Positions 1 to 9,251 of a stretch of DNA of 64,000 bases are shown piece after piece. The number at the start of each line of letters is the position of its first letter. Positions within the stretch are counted from its first letter, which is position 1. A model generated the notes under the pieces. It saw only the letters and a list, made by a program, of their open reading frames with translations, was not told the origin of the DNA and did no database searches. Position numbers and translations under genes: made by a program. Origin of the DNA: Clostridia bacterium (lineage in GTDB: Bacteria > Bacillota > Clostridia > Christensenellales > Christensenellaceae); NCBI GenBank assembly GCA_017439085.1, contig JAFRTU010000015.1:62001-126000 (forward strand). The letters run 5' to 3'.

Positions 1-750
1 AAGTATTCCTTTGTCAGGATCAGCAGCAAGGAGAGTTTCGATATCGATGCCATAAAGGAGATCATTTCACGGGAATTCAGAGGTCTAAAAGATCTTTCCG
101 TTCAGACTACCACGGAGAACTACAATGAACAGCTCGTCATAAAGGCTTCCGAGATCTCCAAGTCAGATGCAGAGAAGATGGTAGAGTCCGTAAAAAAACA
201 GAACCCTGATGCATACCTTAGGAGCATCGATGTCGTAAAGTCGGAACATCATAATGTTTCCTTCGGGAAGATAGCTCTTGTGATGCTCTTAATGATGGGG
301 ATAACAGCAGTCGTCTGCTTCTTCAGATACGGGCTCATGCCGGCCCTCATCTCCGTGTTCAACATGGCATTATCACTTGGGGCATATCTTGCAGTCGCCT
401 CTCTGATGGGAAACGCCATGAATGCCGATACGGTCCTTGGAGGCGGTGTAGTTACGCTGTTCCTTTCTGCACTGTTCTATGTGCTTGGAGCAGAAAGAGC
501 AGAGATAAAGAAGAACACCCTTGCCGAGTATTCCGAAGAGGAAGCAGTAAAGGTGATAAGGGACGGTTCATTCAAGATGATAGTTGCAATCTCCTGCATG
601 ACAGTGATATTCGGGCTTGCAGGTGCTATTTTTGCGGGAAGGACAAACTCAGCTTCTTTCCTCAGCATATCCCTTTCAGCCGTCTGCTCAGTGGCAGTCA
701 CCGGCCTTATCGGGATAAGGATCCTCGTCAACAGGATCTGCAGAAAGTAA
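1..750 (+). CDS. secF: Protein translocase subunit SecF (or SecF half of SecDF), 5' partial, divergent
   Basis: The frame is open from base 1, so the start lies upstream; 249 residues are visible. An extracytoplasmic stretch of about 85 residues is followed by five hydrophobic segments near residues 90-108, 112-136, 146-163, 192-212 and 219-243. This matches the last five of the six membrane helices of SecF, which uses the proton gradient to help release translocated proteins. Lying directly before recJ and relA is the usual clostridial place for secD-secF. The family's conserved VGPxxG and the GYSxNDT-FDR motif after the fourth helix are not recognisable (the latter reads YVLGAERAEIKKN), so this is a divergent member. 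Whether it is fused to SecD cannot be seen. Confidence 0.6.
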   Translation, partial: KYSFVRISSKESFDIDAIKEIISREFRGLKDLSVQTTTENYNEQLVIKASEISKSDAEKMVESVKKQNPDAYLRSIDVVKSEHHNVSFGKIALVMLLMMGITAVVCFFRYGLMPALISVFNMALSLGAYLAVASLMGNAMNADTVLGGGVVTLFLSALFYVLGAERAEIKKNTLAEYSEEEAVKVIRDGSFKMIVAISCMTVIFGLAGAIFAGRTNSASFLSISLSAVCSVAVTGLIGIRILVNRICRK

Positions 751-764
751 ATAAGGACATTAGC

Positions 765-806
765 AAAATACTTCCTGTTCATTGCAGTACAGGAAGTATT
801 TTCTTT
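765..806 (+). terminator. Rho-independent terminator after secF
   Basis: A perfect 14-bp stem (765-778 with 789-802) encloses a 10-base loop and is followed by a T-rich tract. A weak promoter-like pair, TTGCAG at 782-787 and TTATAA at 805-810, is embedded in the hairpin, so recJ may start a transcript here. Confidence 0.8.
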
Positions 807-822
807 ATAAGGATCTGGATAT

Positions 823-3168
823 ATGAGATATCTGAAAAGAGAGGGAGCGTCTCCTGACGGAGCAATGCTACTCGAATATGAAAAACACGACGTCGGTCCT
901 GTTATAGCGGACATACTGTTCAAGCGGGGGATAACTCCTTCAATGACCCAAGAGTATTTCTATGGAGATCTGGGAGATCTCCATGACCCCATGCTGTTCA
1001 GGGATATGGAAAAGATCCTTGACAGGATAAAAATGGCAGGGACCAGGAATGAGAAAGTCACTGTCTATGCAGACTATGACTGTGACGGAGTATCGGGCTG
1101 CGTGATAATGCTCAAGACTTTAAGGAGCAGGGGGATAGACTGTGATTACTATATTCCGGACAGGAAGACAGAAGGGTACGGAACCAACAGAAAAGCTTTC
1201 GAAAAGATAATCGGAGGAGGAACGAGCCTCATTATCACGGTGGACTGCGGAATAAGGAGCAATGATGACATAGCCTATGCCCTAAAAAAGGGAGTGGACG
1301 TGATAGTGATGGACCATCACGAAGTCGGAGAGCTTCCGGATACCCCGTACATAATGAACGGAGAGGTCCCTTCAGAGACATATCCATTCAGAAAGCTGTG
1401 CGGAGCAGGAATAACATACAGGTTCGCATGCGCATTTGCTCCTGAACTTAAAGATGAACTAATTGAATATGCAGGACTTGCGACCATTGCCGATATGGTG
1501 CCTCTTGTAGATGAGAACAGGATAATAGCAAGAGCGGGGCTCAGAAAACTTAACTCAGACCCATCCATGGCTTTCAGGTATCTGATAAACGCATCGGGTC
1601 TGAAACCAGGAAAACTTAACGTGCATTCCATTGGCTTTGGGCTGGCCCCGAGAATAAATGCCGCAGGAAGGCTTGAACATGCGGAACTGGCTTTAAGGCT
1701 GTTCATGACAAAAGACGACAGGGAAGCCATGGAGATAGCATCCAGGCTCAATTCTCTTAATGAGAAAAGACAGCAGATGCAGAGGACCGTCATAGAGGAA
1801 GCCGAAAAGATGCTGAGGGAGGAGAAAGTATCCGATGATACAAGGATAATCATGCTCAGCTCAGAGCACTGGGACAAGGGAGTGCTTGGCCTTGCAGCGG
1901 CTTCTCTTACCCAGACATTCAGAAAGCCTTCCGTGGTACTGAATGAGGAGGACGGAATCCTTTCAGGATCAGCTAGGAGCATCCCCGGAGTCGATCTTTA
2001 CGGAATACTCGAGAGCTGTGAGGACCTTTACGAGCATTTCGGCGGACACGAGATGGCTGCAGGACTTTCATTCAGGAAAGAGAATCTGCAGGAGATACGG
2101 GATAGACTCAACAAAAAGGCTTCGGAGCTCAATGAAGGCCTGTTCCTTCCGTCGGTGTATTACGATGAAGAGATAACGGAAAAGGACCTGACAGAGCGTT
2201 TTGCGGAACAGCTGAGACTGCTCGAACCCTTCGGACAGGATAACCCGGAACCGGTATTCTATGTAAGGGACTATCCGGCAAACAACATCTCAGTCCTTGC
2301 CAACAGGCATTACAAAATGAAGTACGGTCAGGCAGACATACTGTATTTCTTCCCGAGAAAGAGGATGATAACGGGAAGGCATTACCAGATCGCCGCAACA
2401 TTCAGCGAAAACGAGTTCAGAGGTAACATAGACAAGCAGCTCATAATCAGAAACGCGGATCCGGTGGAGCCGAGCCTTCAGACGCTGATGCTTTTGAATC
2501 ACAGGGCATATATGAAGGAATATCTTGATTGCCTCGTGGGGATGGTCTCGAGGAGGGAGAATGCCATCAGGAGCATGGAGGAACTCATTTCTTTCGTGGC
2601 AGAGAGAACCGGGGATCCTGATGATCCTCTCCTAATAGTGGCAGCTTCTTCCTTCGGTCTTGCATTTGCTGAGGAAGTGAAGAAGAGATTCCCTGACATA
2701 CAGGTCACGGGACAACTGGATCCTTCAGACAGGGACAGCACGATATGCTATTCGTATCCATCAGAGATACCGGACTGCTATAGCACTATAGTACTTCTAG
2801 GATGTCAGACGAGAAGGGCAGATGAGGGAAGAAGCAGGGAATACAGAGGACCCGAGCTTCTGGAACACTATAAAGAGACGATCGATTCATACTATGTCGA
2901 TCCTGAGGACATAGAGTTCTACATAGACAGTTTCATGGAGGCTGCAGAGACCGGGTTCGAAAGCATCTTCCAGCTCATAACCGAGACGAGAAAGCTCATC
3001 GTGGATACCACGGAGAAGAAGGTGTGGTTCGCTCTCAAGGCATGTATGCTGGACGATCTGCTCCAGTTTTATGGAAATAAAGGAAAAATCCTGCTCAAAT
3101 ACAGCGAAAAACCCTTTAATGATGCCACAAACGTGCTATATATGATATATAATAAATTATTCAAATAA
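823..3168 (+). CDS. recJ: Single-stranded-DNA-specific 5'-3' exonuclease RecJ
   Basis: DHH-superfamily exonuclease that resects single strands from the 5' end during recombination and mismatch/base-excision repair. Visible motifs are ADYDCDGVSG (about residue 83), ITVDCGIRS, the name-giving DHH in VMDHHEVG (about 161) and the DHHA1 motif GGHEMAAG (about 406). After the nuclease core and OB-like region there is a C-terminal extension of some 200 residues. The length of 781 aa fits the long Bacillota form rather than the shorter E. coli enzyme. An AAGGAT Shine-Dalgarno sits 8 bases before the ATG. relA follows after 32 bases, so the two are probably cotranscribed. Confidence 0.95.
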   Translation: MRYLKREGASPDGAMLLEYEKHDVGPVIADILFKRGITPSMTQEYFYGDLGDLHDPMLFRDMEKILDRIKMAGTRNEKVTVYADYDCDGVSGCVIMLKTLRSRGIDCDYYIPDRKTEGYGTNRKAFEKIIGGGTSLIITVDCGIRSNDDIAYALKKGVDVIVMDHHEVGELPDTPYIMNGEVPSETYPFRKLCGAGITYRFACAFAPELKDELIEYAGLATIADMVPLVDENRIIARAGLRKLNSDPSMAFRYLINASGLKPGKLNVHSIGFGLAPRINAAGRLEHAELALRLFMTKDDREAMEIASRLNSLNEKRQQMQRTVIEEAEKMLREEKVSDDTRIIMLSSEHWDKGVLGLAAASLTQTFRKPSVVLNEEDGILSGSARSIPGVDLYGILESCEDLYEHFGGHEMAAGLSFRKENLQEIRDRLNKKASELNEGLFLPSVYYDEEITEKDLTERFAEQLRLLEPFGQDNPEPVFYVRDYPANNISVLANRHYKMKYGQADILYFFPRKRMITGRHYQIAATFSENEFRGNIDKQLIIRNADPVEPSLQTLMLLNHRAYMKEYLDCLVGMVSRRENAIRSMEELISFVAERTGDPDDPLLIVAASSFGLAFAEEVKKRFPDIQVTGQLDPSDRDSTICYSYPSEIPDCYSTIVLLGCQTRRADEGRSREYRGPELLEHYKETIDSYYVDPEDIEFYIDSFMEAAETGFESIFQLITETRKLIVDTTEKKVWFALKACMLDDLLQFYGNKGKILLKYSEKPFNDATNVLYMIYNKLFK

Positions 3169-3200
3169 CCGTAGATCAAATAATGGGGAAGGAGGATCAT

Positions 3201-5366
3201 ATGGCGGAATACTATAAGGAATTCATAGAGAAGTTCCCTCAGTACGGGAACAATGAGCTCATAAAAAAGGCGTTCGCGTTTGCCGAAAAGGCACACGAAG
3301 GTCAGTTTCGTGATTCCGGGGAGCCGTATATCATCCACCCCGTAGCCGTTACCAACATACTGGCAGAACTCGGAATGGATGATGACAGCATCTGCAGCGG
3401 CATGCTTCATGACGTGCCCGAGGACGTGGAGGAATATCCGATCGAAGTCATCAGGAAAGAGTTCAACGATGATATAGCAAATATAGTGGACGGCGTGACG
3501 AAACTGAAGAAATTCGGATTCACATCGAATGAGGATGCTCAGGCCGAGAGCCTGCGCAAGATGTTCCTTGCAATGGTCTCAGACGTGAGAGTCGTCATAA
3601 TAAAGCTGGCAGACCGTCTCCACAATATGAGGACCCTCGGATACAAGACAGGTGAGAAGCAGCTACAGAAGGCAAAGGAGACCCTTGAGATATATGCTCC
3701 CCTTGCACACCGTTTCGGAATCTATTCCTTTAAGTGGGAATTTGAGGATCTGGCTCTCAAATATCTTGAGCCCGCAGTCTTCTATGAGATAGCAAAGAAA
3801 CTCAGTGCCACGAGAGCACAGAGGGAGAGCTATATCAAGGAAGTCATAGAAAAGATCAGGAAGGCCATAGAACCTTTAGGTATCAGATATGAGATCGAAG
3901 GAAGGCCGAAGCATATATACAGTATATACAAGAAGCTCCAGAACAAGAATGTCAGTTTTGACGAACTGTATGACATCATAGCGGTAAGGGTCATAGTCGA
4001 GGATGTAAAGGATTGCTATGCAGTGCTCGGAAACGTGCATGAGACATGGAGATCCATTCCGGGAAGGTTCAAGGACTACATCTCTGTTCCGAAGGCAAAC
4101 ATGTACCAGTCTCTCCATACCACCCTTATGGGCGAGGACGGAAAACCCTTTGAAGTACAGATCAGGACCTTCGAGATGCATAAGACGGCTGAATACGGAA
4201 TCGCTGCCCACTGGAAATACAAGGACGGGACTACCGGTAATCAGACCGATCTGGATAAGAAGATCAGCTGGATGAGGGAGATGATGGAATGGCAGAGCGA
4301 CATGAAGGATTCCAAGGAGTTCATCGAAGCCTTCAAGATCAACTTCTTCTCAGATACCGTGTTCGTATTTACTCCGAAGGGGGATGTGAAGGATCTGGTG
4401 GTGGGAAGCACACCGCTTGACTTCGCATACAGCATCCACTCACAGGTCGGGAACAAATGCGTCGGAGCAAAGGTCAACGGAAAGATCGTGCCCCTTTCAT
4501 ATGAGCTCCAGACCGGCGATATAGTGGAGATAACCACCAGCCAGACGAGCAAGGGCCCGAGCAGGGACTGGCTGAACATAGTCAAGACTGCTTCCGCAAG
4601 ATCCAAGATAAGGGCATTCTTCAAGAAGGAACTCAAGGAAGAAAACATTGTAAAAGGTAAGGCCATGCTTGAGAAGGAGGCCAAGAGGAGGGACTATGAA
4701 CTGTCCGATCTTCTGGATGAGGATGCTCTGAAAGATCTCTTTGAGCATTATACCCTCAACTCCGAGGACGACATGTATGCCGCAGTCGGATACGGCGGCC
4801 TTACCACCAACCAGATACTCAACAGGCTTATAGAGAAATATAAGCTCAAGCATAAGATAGAAGAGAATATCATCCACGAGATAGCCGACGGGAAGAAATT
4901 CGCCTCAGGCGATAACAATATCTTCGTGGAGGGATACGGCGACATGGTCGCAAAACTTGCAAAATGCTGCACTCCGATCCCGGGAGACGAGATAATCGGA
5001 TTCATCACGAGGGGAAGAGGCGTCACCGTCCACAGGGCGGACTGTTCGAACCTCAACGACGTGGATTTTCCTCCTGACAGGAGGATAAAGGTCAGATGGG
5101 GCAATTCCGTGGAAAGACCGTCTGCCTATGCCGTCGATCTTCAGATAGAGGCCGATGACAGGAGCGGGCTAATGGCAGACATCTCATCTCTTATCTACAA
5201 CCTCGGATATCCGATGACCGCCTTCAGCGGCAGGTCTCTGAAACATGGCAGATCCGTGGTGAACGCGACCCTCATGATCAAGTCCCAGGACAATCTGAAG
5301 GAGATCATAAACAAGCTTAGGGGTATAAGATCAGTCACTGACGTATACAGGATCAGCAATAACTGA
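3201..5366 (+). CDS. relA: Bifunctional (p)ppGpp synthetase/hydrolase RelA/SpoT
   Basis: Makes and degrades the alarmone (p)ppGpp and so sets the stringent response. Order of domains: HD hydrolase (PYIIHPVAV, LHDVPED, RLHNMRTL), synthetase (RPKHIYSIYKK, the RFKD motif in GRFKDYI, YQSLHTT, EVQIRT), TGS (near residues 385-450), then zinc-finger/CC region and a C-terminal ACT domain. RFKD is the RxKD signature of bifunctional Rel proteins, and the hydrolase His-Asp pair is intact, so both activities are predicted. An upstream in-frame ATG exists at 3183, but AAGGAGG at 3189-3195 is spaced correctly only for ATG 3201, giving 721 aa. dtd follows after 13 bases, as in many Bacillota. Confidence 0.96.
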   Translation: MAEYYKEFIEKFPQYGNNELIKKAFAFAEKAHEGQFRDSGEPYIIHPVAVTNILAELGMDDDSICSGMLHDVPEDVEEYPIEVIRKEFNDDIANIVDGVTKLKKFGFTSNEDAQAESLRKMFLAMVSDVRVVIIKLADRLHNMRTLGYKTGEKQLQKAKETLEIYAPLAHRFGIYSFKWEFEDLALKYLEPAVFYEIAKKLSATRAQRESYIKEVIEKIRKAIEPLGIRYEIEGRPKHIYSIYKKLQNKNVSFDELYDIIAVRVIVEDVKDCYAVLGNVHETWRSIPGRFKDYISVPKANMYQSLHTTLMGEDGKPFEVQIRTFEMHKTAEYGIAAHWKYKDGTTGNQTDLDKKISWMREMMEWQSDMKDSKEFIEAFKINFFSDTVFVFTPKGDVKDLVVGSTPLDFAYSIHSQVGNKCVGAKVNGKIVPLSYELQTGDIVEITTSQTSKGPSRDWLNIVKTASARSKIRAFFKKELKEENIVKGKAMLEKEAKRRDYELSDLLDEDALKDLFEHYTLNSEDDMYAAVGYGGLTTNQILNRLIEKYKLKHKIEENIIHEIADGKKFASGDNNIFVEGYGDMVAKLAKCCTPIPGDEIIGFITRGRGVTVHRADCSNLNDVDFPPDRRIKVRWGNSVERPSAYAVDLQIEADDRSGLMADISSLIYNLGYPMTAFSGRSLKHGRSVVNATLMIKSQDNLKEIINKLRGIRSVTDVYRISNN

Positions 5367-5379
5367 GGAGCTGGCGGAT

Positions 5380-5829
5380 ATGAGAGCAGTAGTCACAAGA
5401 GTCCTTAAAGCCGAAGTGGTTATCGGGAAAGAAACATACAGCAATACCGGAGAAGGATTGCTGGTGCTCGTAGGTTCCCAGAGCGGAGACAGCGAGAAGG
5501 ATCTCGAATATATAGCCGACAAGATCATGAACCTCAGGATCTTCGAGGATGATATGGGAAAGATGAACAGGAGCATCCTTGACAGGGGAGGAGAGATTAT
5601 GCTGGTCAGCCAGTTCACTCTTCTCGGAGATGCAAGGAAGGGACGCAGACCGAGTTTCATAGAGGCAGGCAGTCCCGATGATGCAAGGCCGGTCTTCGAT
5701 GCGCTTGTGGAAAAGATAAAGGGATACGACCTTAGAGTCGGAACGGGAGTGTTTCAGGAGCATATGGAGGTCATGTCGGTGAACGACGGACCTGTGACGA
5801 TACTCCTTGACAGCAGGAAGGTTTTTTAG
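5380..5829 (+). CDS. dtd: D-aminoacyl-tRNA deacylase
   Basis: Removes D-amino acids (and glycine) mischarged on tRNA, protecting translation in the cytoplasm. The SQFTLLGD motif, GRRPSF and the C-terminal NDGPVTI carrying the Gly-cisPro element are all present, and 149 aa is the normal size. It starts 13 bases after relA behind a GAGGAG-like site, and the next gene starts 8 bases after its stop. The relA-dtd pairing is a classic conserved neighbourhood. Confidence 0.95.
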   Translation: MRAVVTRVLKAEVVIGKETYSNTGEGLLVLVGSQSGDSEKDLEYIADKIMNLRIFEDDMGKMNRSILDRGGEIMLVSQFTLLGDARKGRRPSFIEAGSPDDARPVFDALVEKIKGYDLRVGTGVFQEHMEVMSVNDGPVTILLDSRKVF

Positions 5830-5837
5830 GAGACGGG

Positions 5838-6476
5838 ATGTCGGAAGTAACAAAGATAGTAAATCAGATAATGGATATCAACACATACGTGGTCTGGTAT
5901 GAGGGAGAGAATGAGGCTCTCGTTATAGACCCGTCTTTTGATGTGCTGAAGACAGAAGCCTTTCTGGAACAGGAGTCCCTTAAAGTGACTGCCATATTGC
6001 TTACTCATGGTCATTTTGACCACATAGCCGGAGTGGAGAGACTCAGAAAAGATACAGGTGCTCCAGTCTATATCCATGAGGATGACGCATACATGCTTGG
6101 GGATCCCTATGGCAATTTCGGAAAACAGTTCGGGCTCGATATCGTGACCGCACCTGCAGAGCATCTTCTTAAACAGGAGATAGCGGAGATCGGGCGCTTC
6201 AGCGTCAAGGTATTGTCGACACCGGGACACACGAACGGCAGCGTCTGCTATTTCATAGATGAAGACATGTTCACGGGAGACACGCTATTCAACCTCGGTA
6301 TAGGGAGGACTGACCTCGATTGCAGCAGCTGGGACAAGATGAAGGCATCGCTGGAAAAGATAGCACTTATAGAAGGAGATTATAACGTCTATCCCGGCCA
6401 CGGGACTTCGACGACCCTGAAATATGAACTGGACAATAATCCTTTCCTGGGAGATGGAAAATGGTCGCTATACTGA
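5838..6476 (+). CDS. Metallo-beta-lactamase-fold hydrolase (glyoxalase II-like, YcbL type)
   Basis: 212 aa. It carries the full binuclear metal signature: THGHFDH (HxHxDH), the His of TPGHTNGS, the Asp of FTGDTLF, and a late His in YPGHGTST. These are the features of the hydroxyacylglutathione hydrolase-like branch, which hydrolyses thioesters; the true substrate cannot be deduced. A member of this family between dtd and hemZ is common in clostridia. The 3' end overlaps hemZ by 16 bases, suggesting translational coupling. Confidence 0.85.
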   Translation: MSEVTKIVNQIMDINTYVVWYEGENEALVIDPSFDVLKTEAFLEQESLKVTAILLTHGHFDHIAGVERLRKDTGAPVYIHEDDAYMLGDPYGNFGKQFGLDIVTAPAEHLLKQEIAEIGRFSVKVLSTPGHTNGSVCYFIDEDMFTGDTLFNLGIGRTDLDCSSWDKMKASLEKIALIEGDYNVYPGHGTSTTLKYELDNNPFLGDGKWSLY

Positions 6477-7918
6477 CTAACAGACCTGAATTCTATGCGG
6501 ATCTCTCCGAAGAGATCCGCTTGTTTATTGATGAGAGGAAGATCCCTCTCACGGATACGCTGCCCGAAGAGGGATATGCCGTAAGGCATGTATTCAGAGA
6601 GGACTTATCGTATTCGGATACCGCAACTTTATATCTGGACGGCGTGCAGGTATCGGAGTATTCCTTCCCCTATGAAAAAACTGAAATACAAGACCCCGTT
6701 GCAAGGACAAGACTATTCAAGCACGGAGCAAAGGTAGCCGTATTCAGGGTGCTGAGGGACTACTTCGGTTCCGAGAAAGCATGGGGCTCTCTTACGGGAG
6801 TGAGGCCCACCAAGTTCTTCAGGGATCTGTGCCGTCGCTATGACAGGAAAGAGGCTCTGAGGCAGTTCAGGGAAGTATATGAGGTGAACGAGGAGAAGCT
6901 CTCCCTCGTGACCGGAATAGTAGACGTTCAGGAGCCGTTCATCAGATCCGTCGGAAAAGAGGATCTGGATATCTATGTGGGAATACCTTTCTGCACAAGC
7001 AGATGCGCGTACTGCTCATTCCTGTCATCCGTGACCACAAGAGACGGAAGACTGGAGGAGGAGTATGTGAAGGCGCTGCTGAAGGAAATGGAGCTCCTTC
7101 GCGACCTTATAAAGGAAAAGCACATAAGGAGCATATACGTGGGAGGAGGGACTCCGACAGCTATAAATGAGACTCTTCTCGGGATGATACTGGAAAGGAT
7201 AACATCGTTTTCCTCAGGAGCGGAGCTCACCGTGGAGGCAGGACGTCCGGACACGATAACTCCCGAAAAACTGCGGCTCATAAAGGATGCAGGTGCCGGC
7301 AGGATAAGCGTCAACCCGCAGACCACCTGTGAGAGGACTCTTGAGATAATAGGAAGAAAACACAGCATTAGTTCATTCTTCGAAAAGTATGAACTTGCCA
7401 GATCCTTCGGTTTTGATGCAATCAATACCGACCTGATCGCCGGACTTCCGGGAGAAACGGAGGAGGATCTCATGAAGTCCGTAACGGACTGCAGGGATCT
7501 CGGAGCAGAGAACATCACCGTGCACACCCTTGCCATAAAGAAGGGCTCTAGATTCGGAATGCAGAATGCACATCATTTCGTGGATGAGAAGACTGCTGAG
7601 AGGATGGTCCTCCATTCAAGGGAGCTCCTTGAGAACAGCGGCTACAGGCCGTATTACATGTACCGCCAGAAGTATATGGCCGGAAACATGGAGAACACTG
7701 GCTATGCTCTTCCGGGAAAAGAGTGCATATACAACATTGACATAATGGAAGAGGAGGTCTCCATACTTGCATTCGGAGCCGGAGCAGCCTCAAAAAGAGT
7801 GGACAGGGAAGGTAAAAAGATCTCTAGGACCATTGGCCTGAAGGACGTGAGACAGTATATCGACAGGATTGAAGAGATGGCCGGGAACAAGCTGGATCTG
7901 TTTTCCGAAGGGAAATGA
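6461..7918 (+). CDS. hemZ: Coproporphyrinogen dehydrogenase-like radical SAM protein HemZ
   Basis: Radical SAM enzyme with the cluster motif CTSRCAYC (Cys 178, 182 and 185), preceded by a domain of about 165 residues and followed by the GGGTPT and HTLAIKKGS elements typical of the HemN/HemW/HemZ group. B. subtilis HemZ is linked to oxygen-independent coproporphyrinogen oxidation. No other haem gene is visible here, so the physiological substrate is uncertain. The start ATG lies inside the preceding gene behind GGGAG. hisS follows in the same direction, the usual clostridial order. Confidence 0.82.
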   Translation: MVAILTNRPEFYADLSEEIRLFIDERKIPLTDTLPEEGYAVRHVFREDLSYSDTATLYLDGVQVSEYSFPYEKTEIQDPVARTRLFKHGAKVAVFRVLRDYFGSEKAWGSLTGVRPTKFFRDLCRRYDRKEALRQFREVYEVNEEKLSLVTGIVDVQEPFIRSVGKEDLDIYVGIPFCTSRCAYCSFLSSVTTRDGRLEEEYVKALLKEMELLRDLIKEKHIRSIYVGGGTPTAINETLLGMILERITSFSSGAELTVEAGRPDTITPEKLRLIKDAGAGRISVNPQTTCERTLEIIGRKHSISSFFEKYELARSFGFDAINTDLIAGLPGETEEDLMKSVTDCRDLGAENITVHTLAIKKGSRFGMQNAHHFVDEKTAERMVLHSRELLENSGYRPYYMYRQKYMAGNMENTGYALPGKECIYNIDIMEEEVSILAFGAGAASKRVDREGKKISRTIGLKDVRQYIDRIEEMAGNKLDLFSEGK

Positions 7919-7934
7919 CTATGCTTGCCATATA

Positions 7935-7943
7935 TGGTACAAT
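7935..7943 (+). promoter_or_regulatory. Candidate extended -10 promoter before hisS
   Basis: TGGTACAAT is an extended -10 element (TGn plus TACAAT) 39 bases before the hisS start codon. No good -35 lies 17 bases upstream. It may allow hisS-aspS to be transcribed separately from the relA-hemZ group. Confidence 0.35.
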
Positions 7944-7982
7944 AACATAACGTGTGAAAGAAGGAAGAACAGGAGAGATAAA

Positions 7983-9233
7983 GTGGAGATAAAGGGACCA
8001 AGAGGTACAAAGGACATAACGATCCTTGACAGCTATAAATGGCAGTATATTGAAGACAGGATAAGGGAGATCACGAGGCTCTACGGATATAAAGAGATGA
8101 GGACTCCTATCTTCGAGCATACTGAACTGTTCCTGAGGGGTGTGGGAGATACTACCGATATAGTCCAGAAGGAGATGTATACCTTCGAAGACAAGGGAGG
8201 CAGATCCATTACACTGAGACCTGAGGGCACCGCAGGGGCAATCAGGAGCTATATAGAGAGCGGACTGGCGCAGGGACCGCAGCCTGTCAAGATGTACTAT
8301 CTTTCCGCGCCTGTTTTCAGGTATGAGAACCCACAGGCAGGAAGGCTGAGAGAACATCACCAGTTCGGCATTGAAGCTCTCGGTTCGGATGATCCCTCGG
8401 TCGATGCTGAAGCCATATCTCTTGCATATAATCTCATAAATGGAATTGGAGTCACCAAGGTGACACTGAACATAAACTCCATAGGCTGCAGAAAATGCAG
8501 GCCGCTGTACAACAAGGCTCTCAGGGAATACTACGAGGACAAGAAGGACAGGCTCTGCAAGAACTGCCTCGAAAGACTGGAGAGGAATCCGTTAAGGCTT
8601 CTCGACTGCAAGGAAGAAGGATGCAAGGTGTTAAGGACCGATGCTCCTAAGATAACGGATTACATCTGTGAGGACTGCAGGGAGCACTTTGAGAGCGTAC
8701 AGAATTATCTTTCGCTCGCAGGGATCCCCTATGAGATCGATCCTCTGATAGTAAGAGGTCTCGACTACTACACGAAGACAGTGTTTGAGATAGTAACTTC
8801 GGAGATAGGTGCCCAGGGCACGGTCTGCGGAGGAGGGAGATACGACGGGCTCGTCTCAGAGCTCGGAGGCCCTGAATACTCCGGAATGGGATTCGGCATG
8901 GGAATAGAGAGGCTACTTCTCGTGCTTGAAGCATCGGGAGGGGTCATTCCCGAGCCCGATCCGATAAAGGTGTTCATATGCACCATGGGAGAAGAGGCAA
9001 GAAAGAAGGCTTTCTTCCTGGTGGATGAACTGAGGAAGAAGGGAGTAAGCTCCGATATGGATCACATAGTAAGGAGCATGAAAGCACAGTTCAAGTTCGC
9101 AAACAAGACAGGTGCGGAGTATACCCTCTCGATTGGAGACAATGAACTCTCGACAGGGAAGGCTTCTTTAAAGAAGATGGATGACGGGACCACTAGAGAA
9201 GTGGCACTCGCAGATATAGATTCATGGTTTTGA
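7983..9233 (+). CDS. hisS: Histidyl-tRNA synthetase
   Basis: Class II synthetase charging tRNA-His. Visible are KGPRGTKD at the N-terminus, motif 2 (FRYENPQAGRLREH), the histidine-binding LVRGLDYYTKT and GGGRYDGL, motif 3 (GMGIERLLL) and a C-terminal anticodon-binding domain. The start is GTG 7983, seven bases after AGGAG at 7971; this gives 416 aa, close to the family norm, and avoids an implausible N-terminal extension. The middle insertion carries several CxxC pairs (GCRKC, LCKNC, YICEDC), which could bind zinc. aspS follows after 18 bases. Confidence 0.96.
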   Translation: MEIKGPRGTKDITILDSYKWQYIEDRIREITRLYGYKEMRTPIFEHTELFLRGVGDTTDIVQKEMYTFEDKGGRSITLRPEGTAGAIRSYIESGLAQGPQPVKMYYLSAPVFRYENPQAGRLREHHQFGIEALGSDDPSVDAEAISLAYNLINGIGVTKVTLNINSIGCRKCRPLYNKALREYYEDKKDRLCKNCLERLERNPLRLLDCKEEGCKVLRTDAPKITDYICEDCREHFESVQNYLSLAGIPYEIDPLIVRGLDYYTKTVFEIVTSEIGAQGTVCGGGRYDGLVSELGGPEYSGMGFGMGIERLLLVLEASGGVIPEPDPIKVFICTMGEEARKKAFFLVDELRKKGVSSDMDHIVRSMKAQFKFANKTGAEYTLSIGDNELSTGKASLKKMDDGTTREVALADIDSWF

Positions 9234-9251
9234 TACAGGAGGAAAGATCTA

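Noticed and set aside
7919..7982. T-box riboswitch before hisS-aspS
   Set aside because: The gap is only 64 bases, with no T-box sequence or terminator hairpin.
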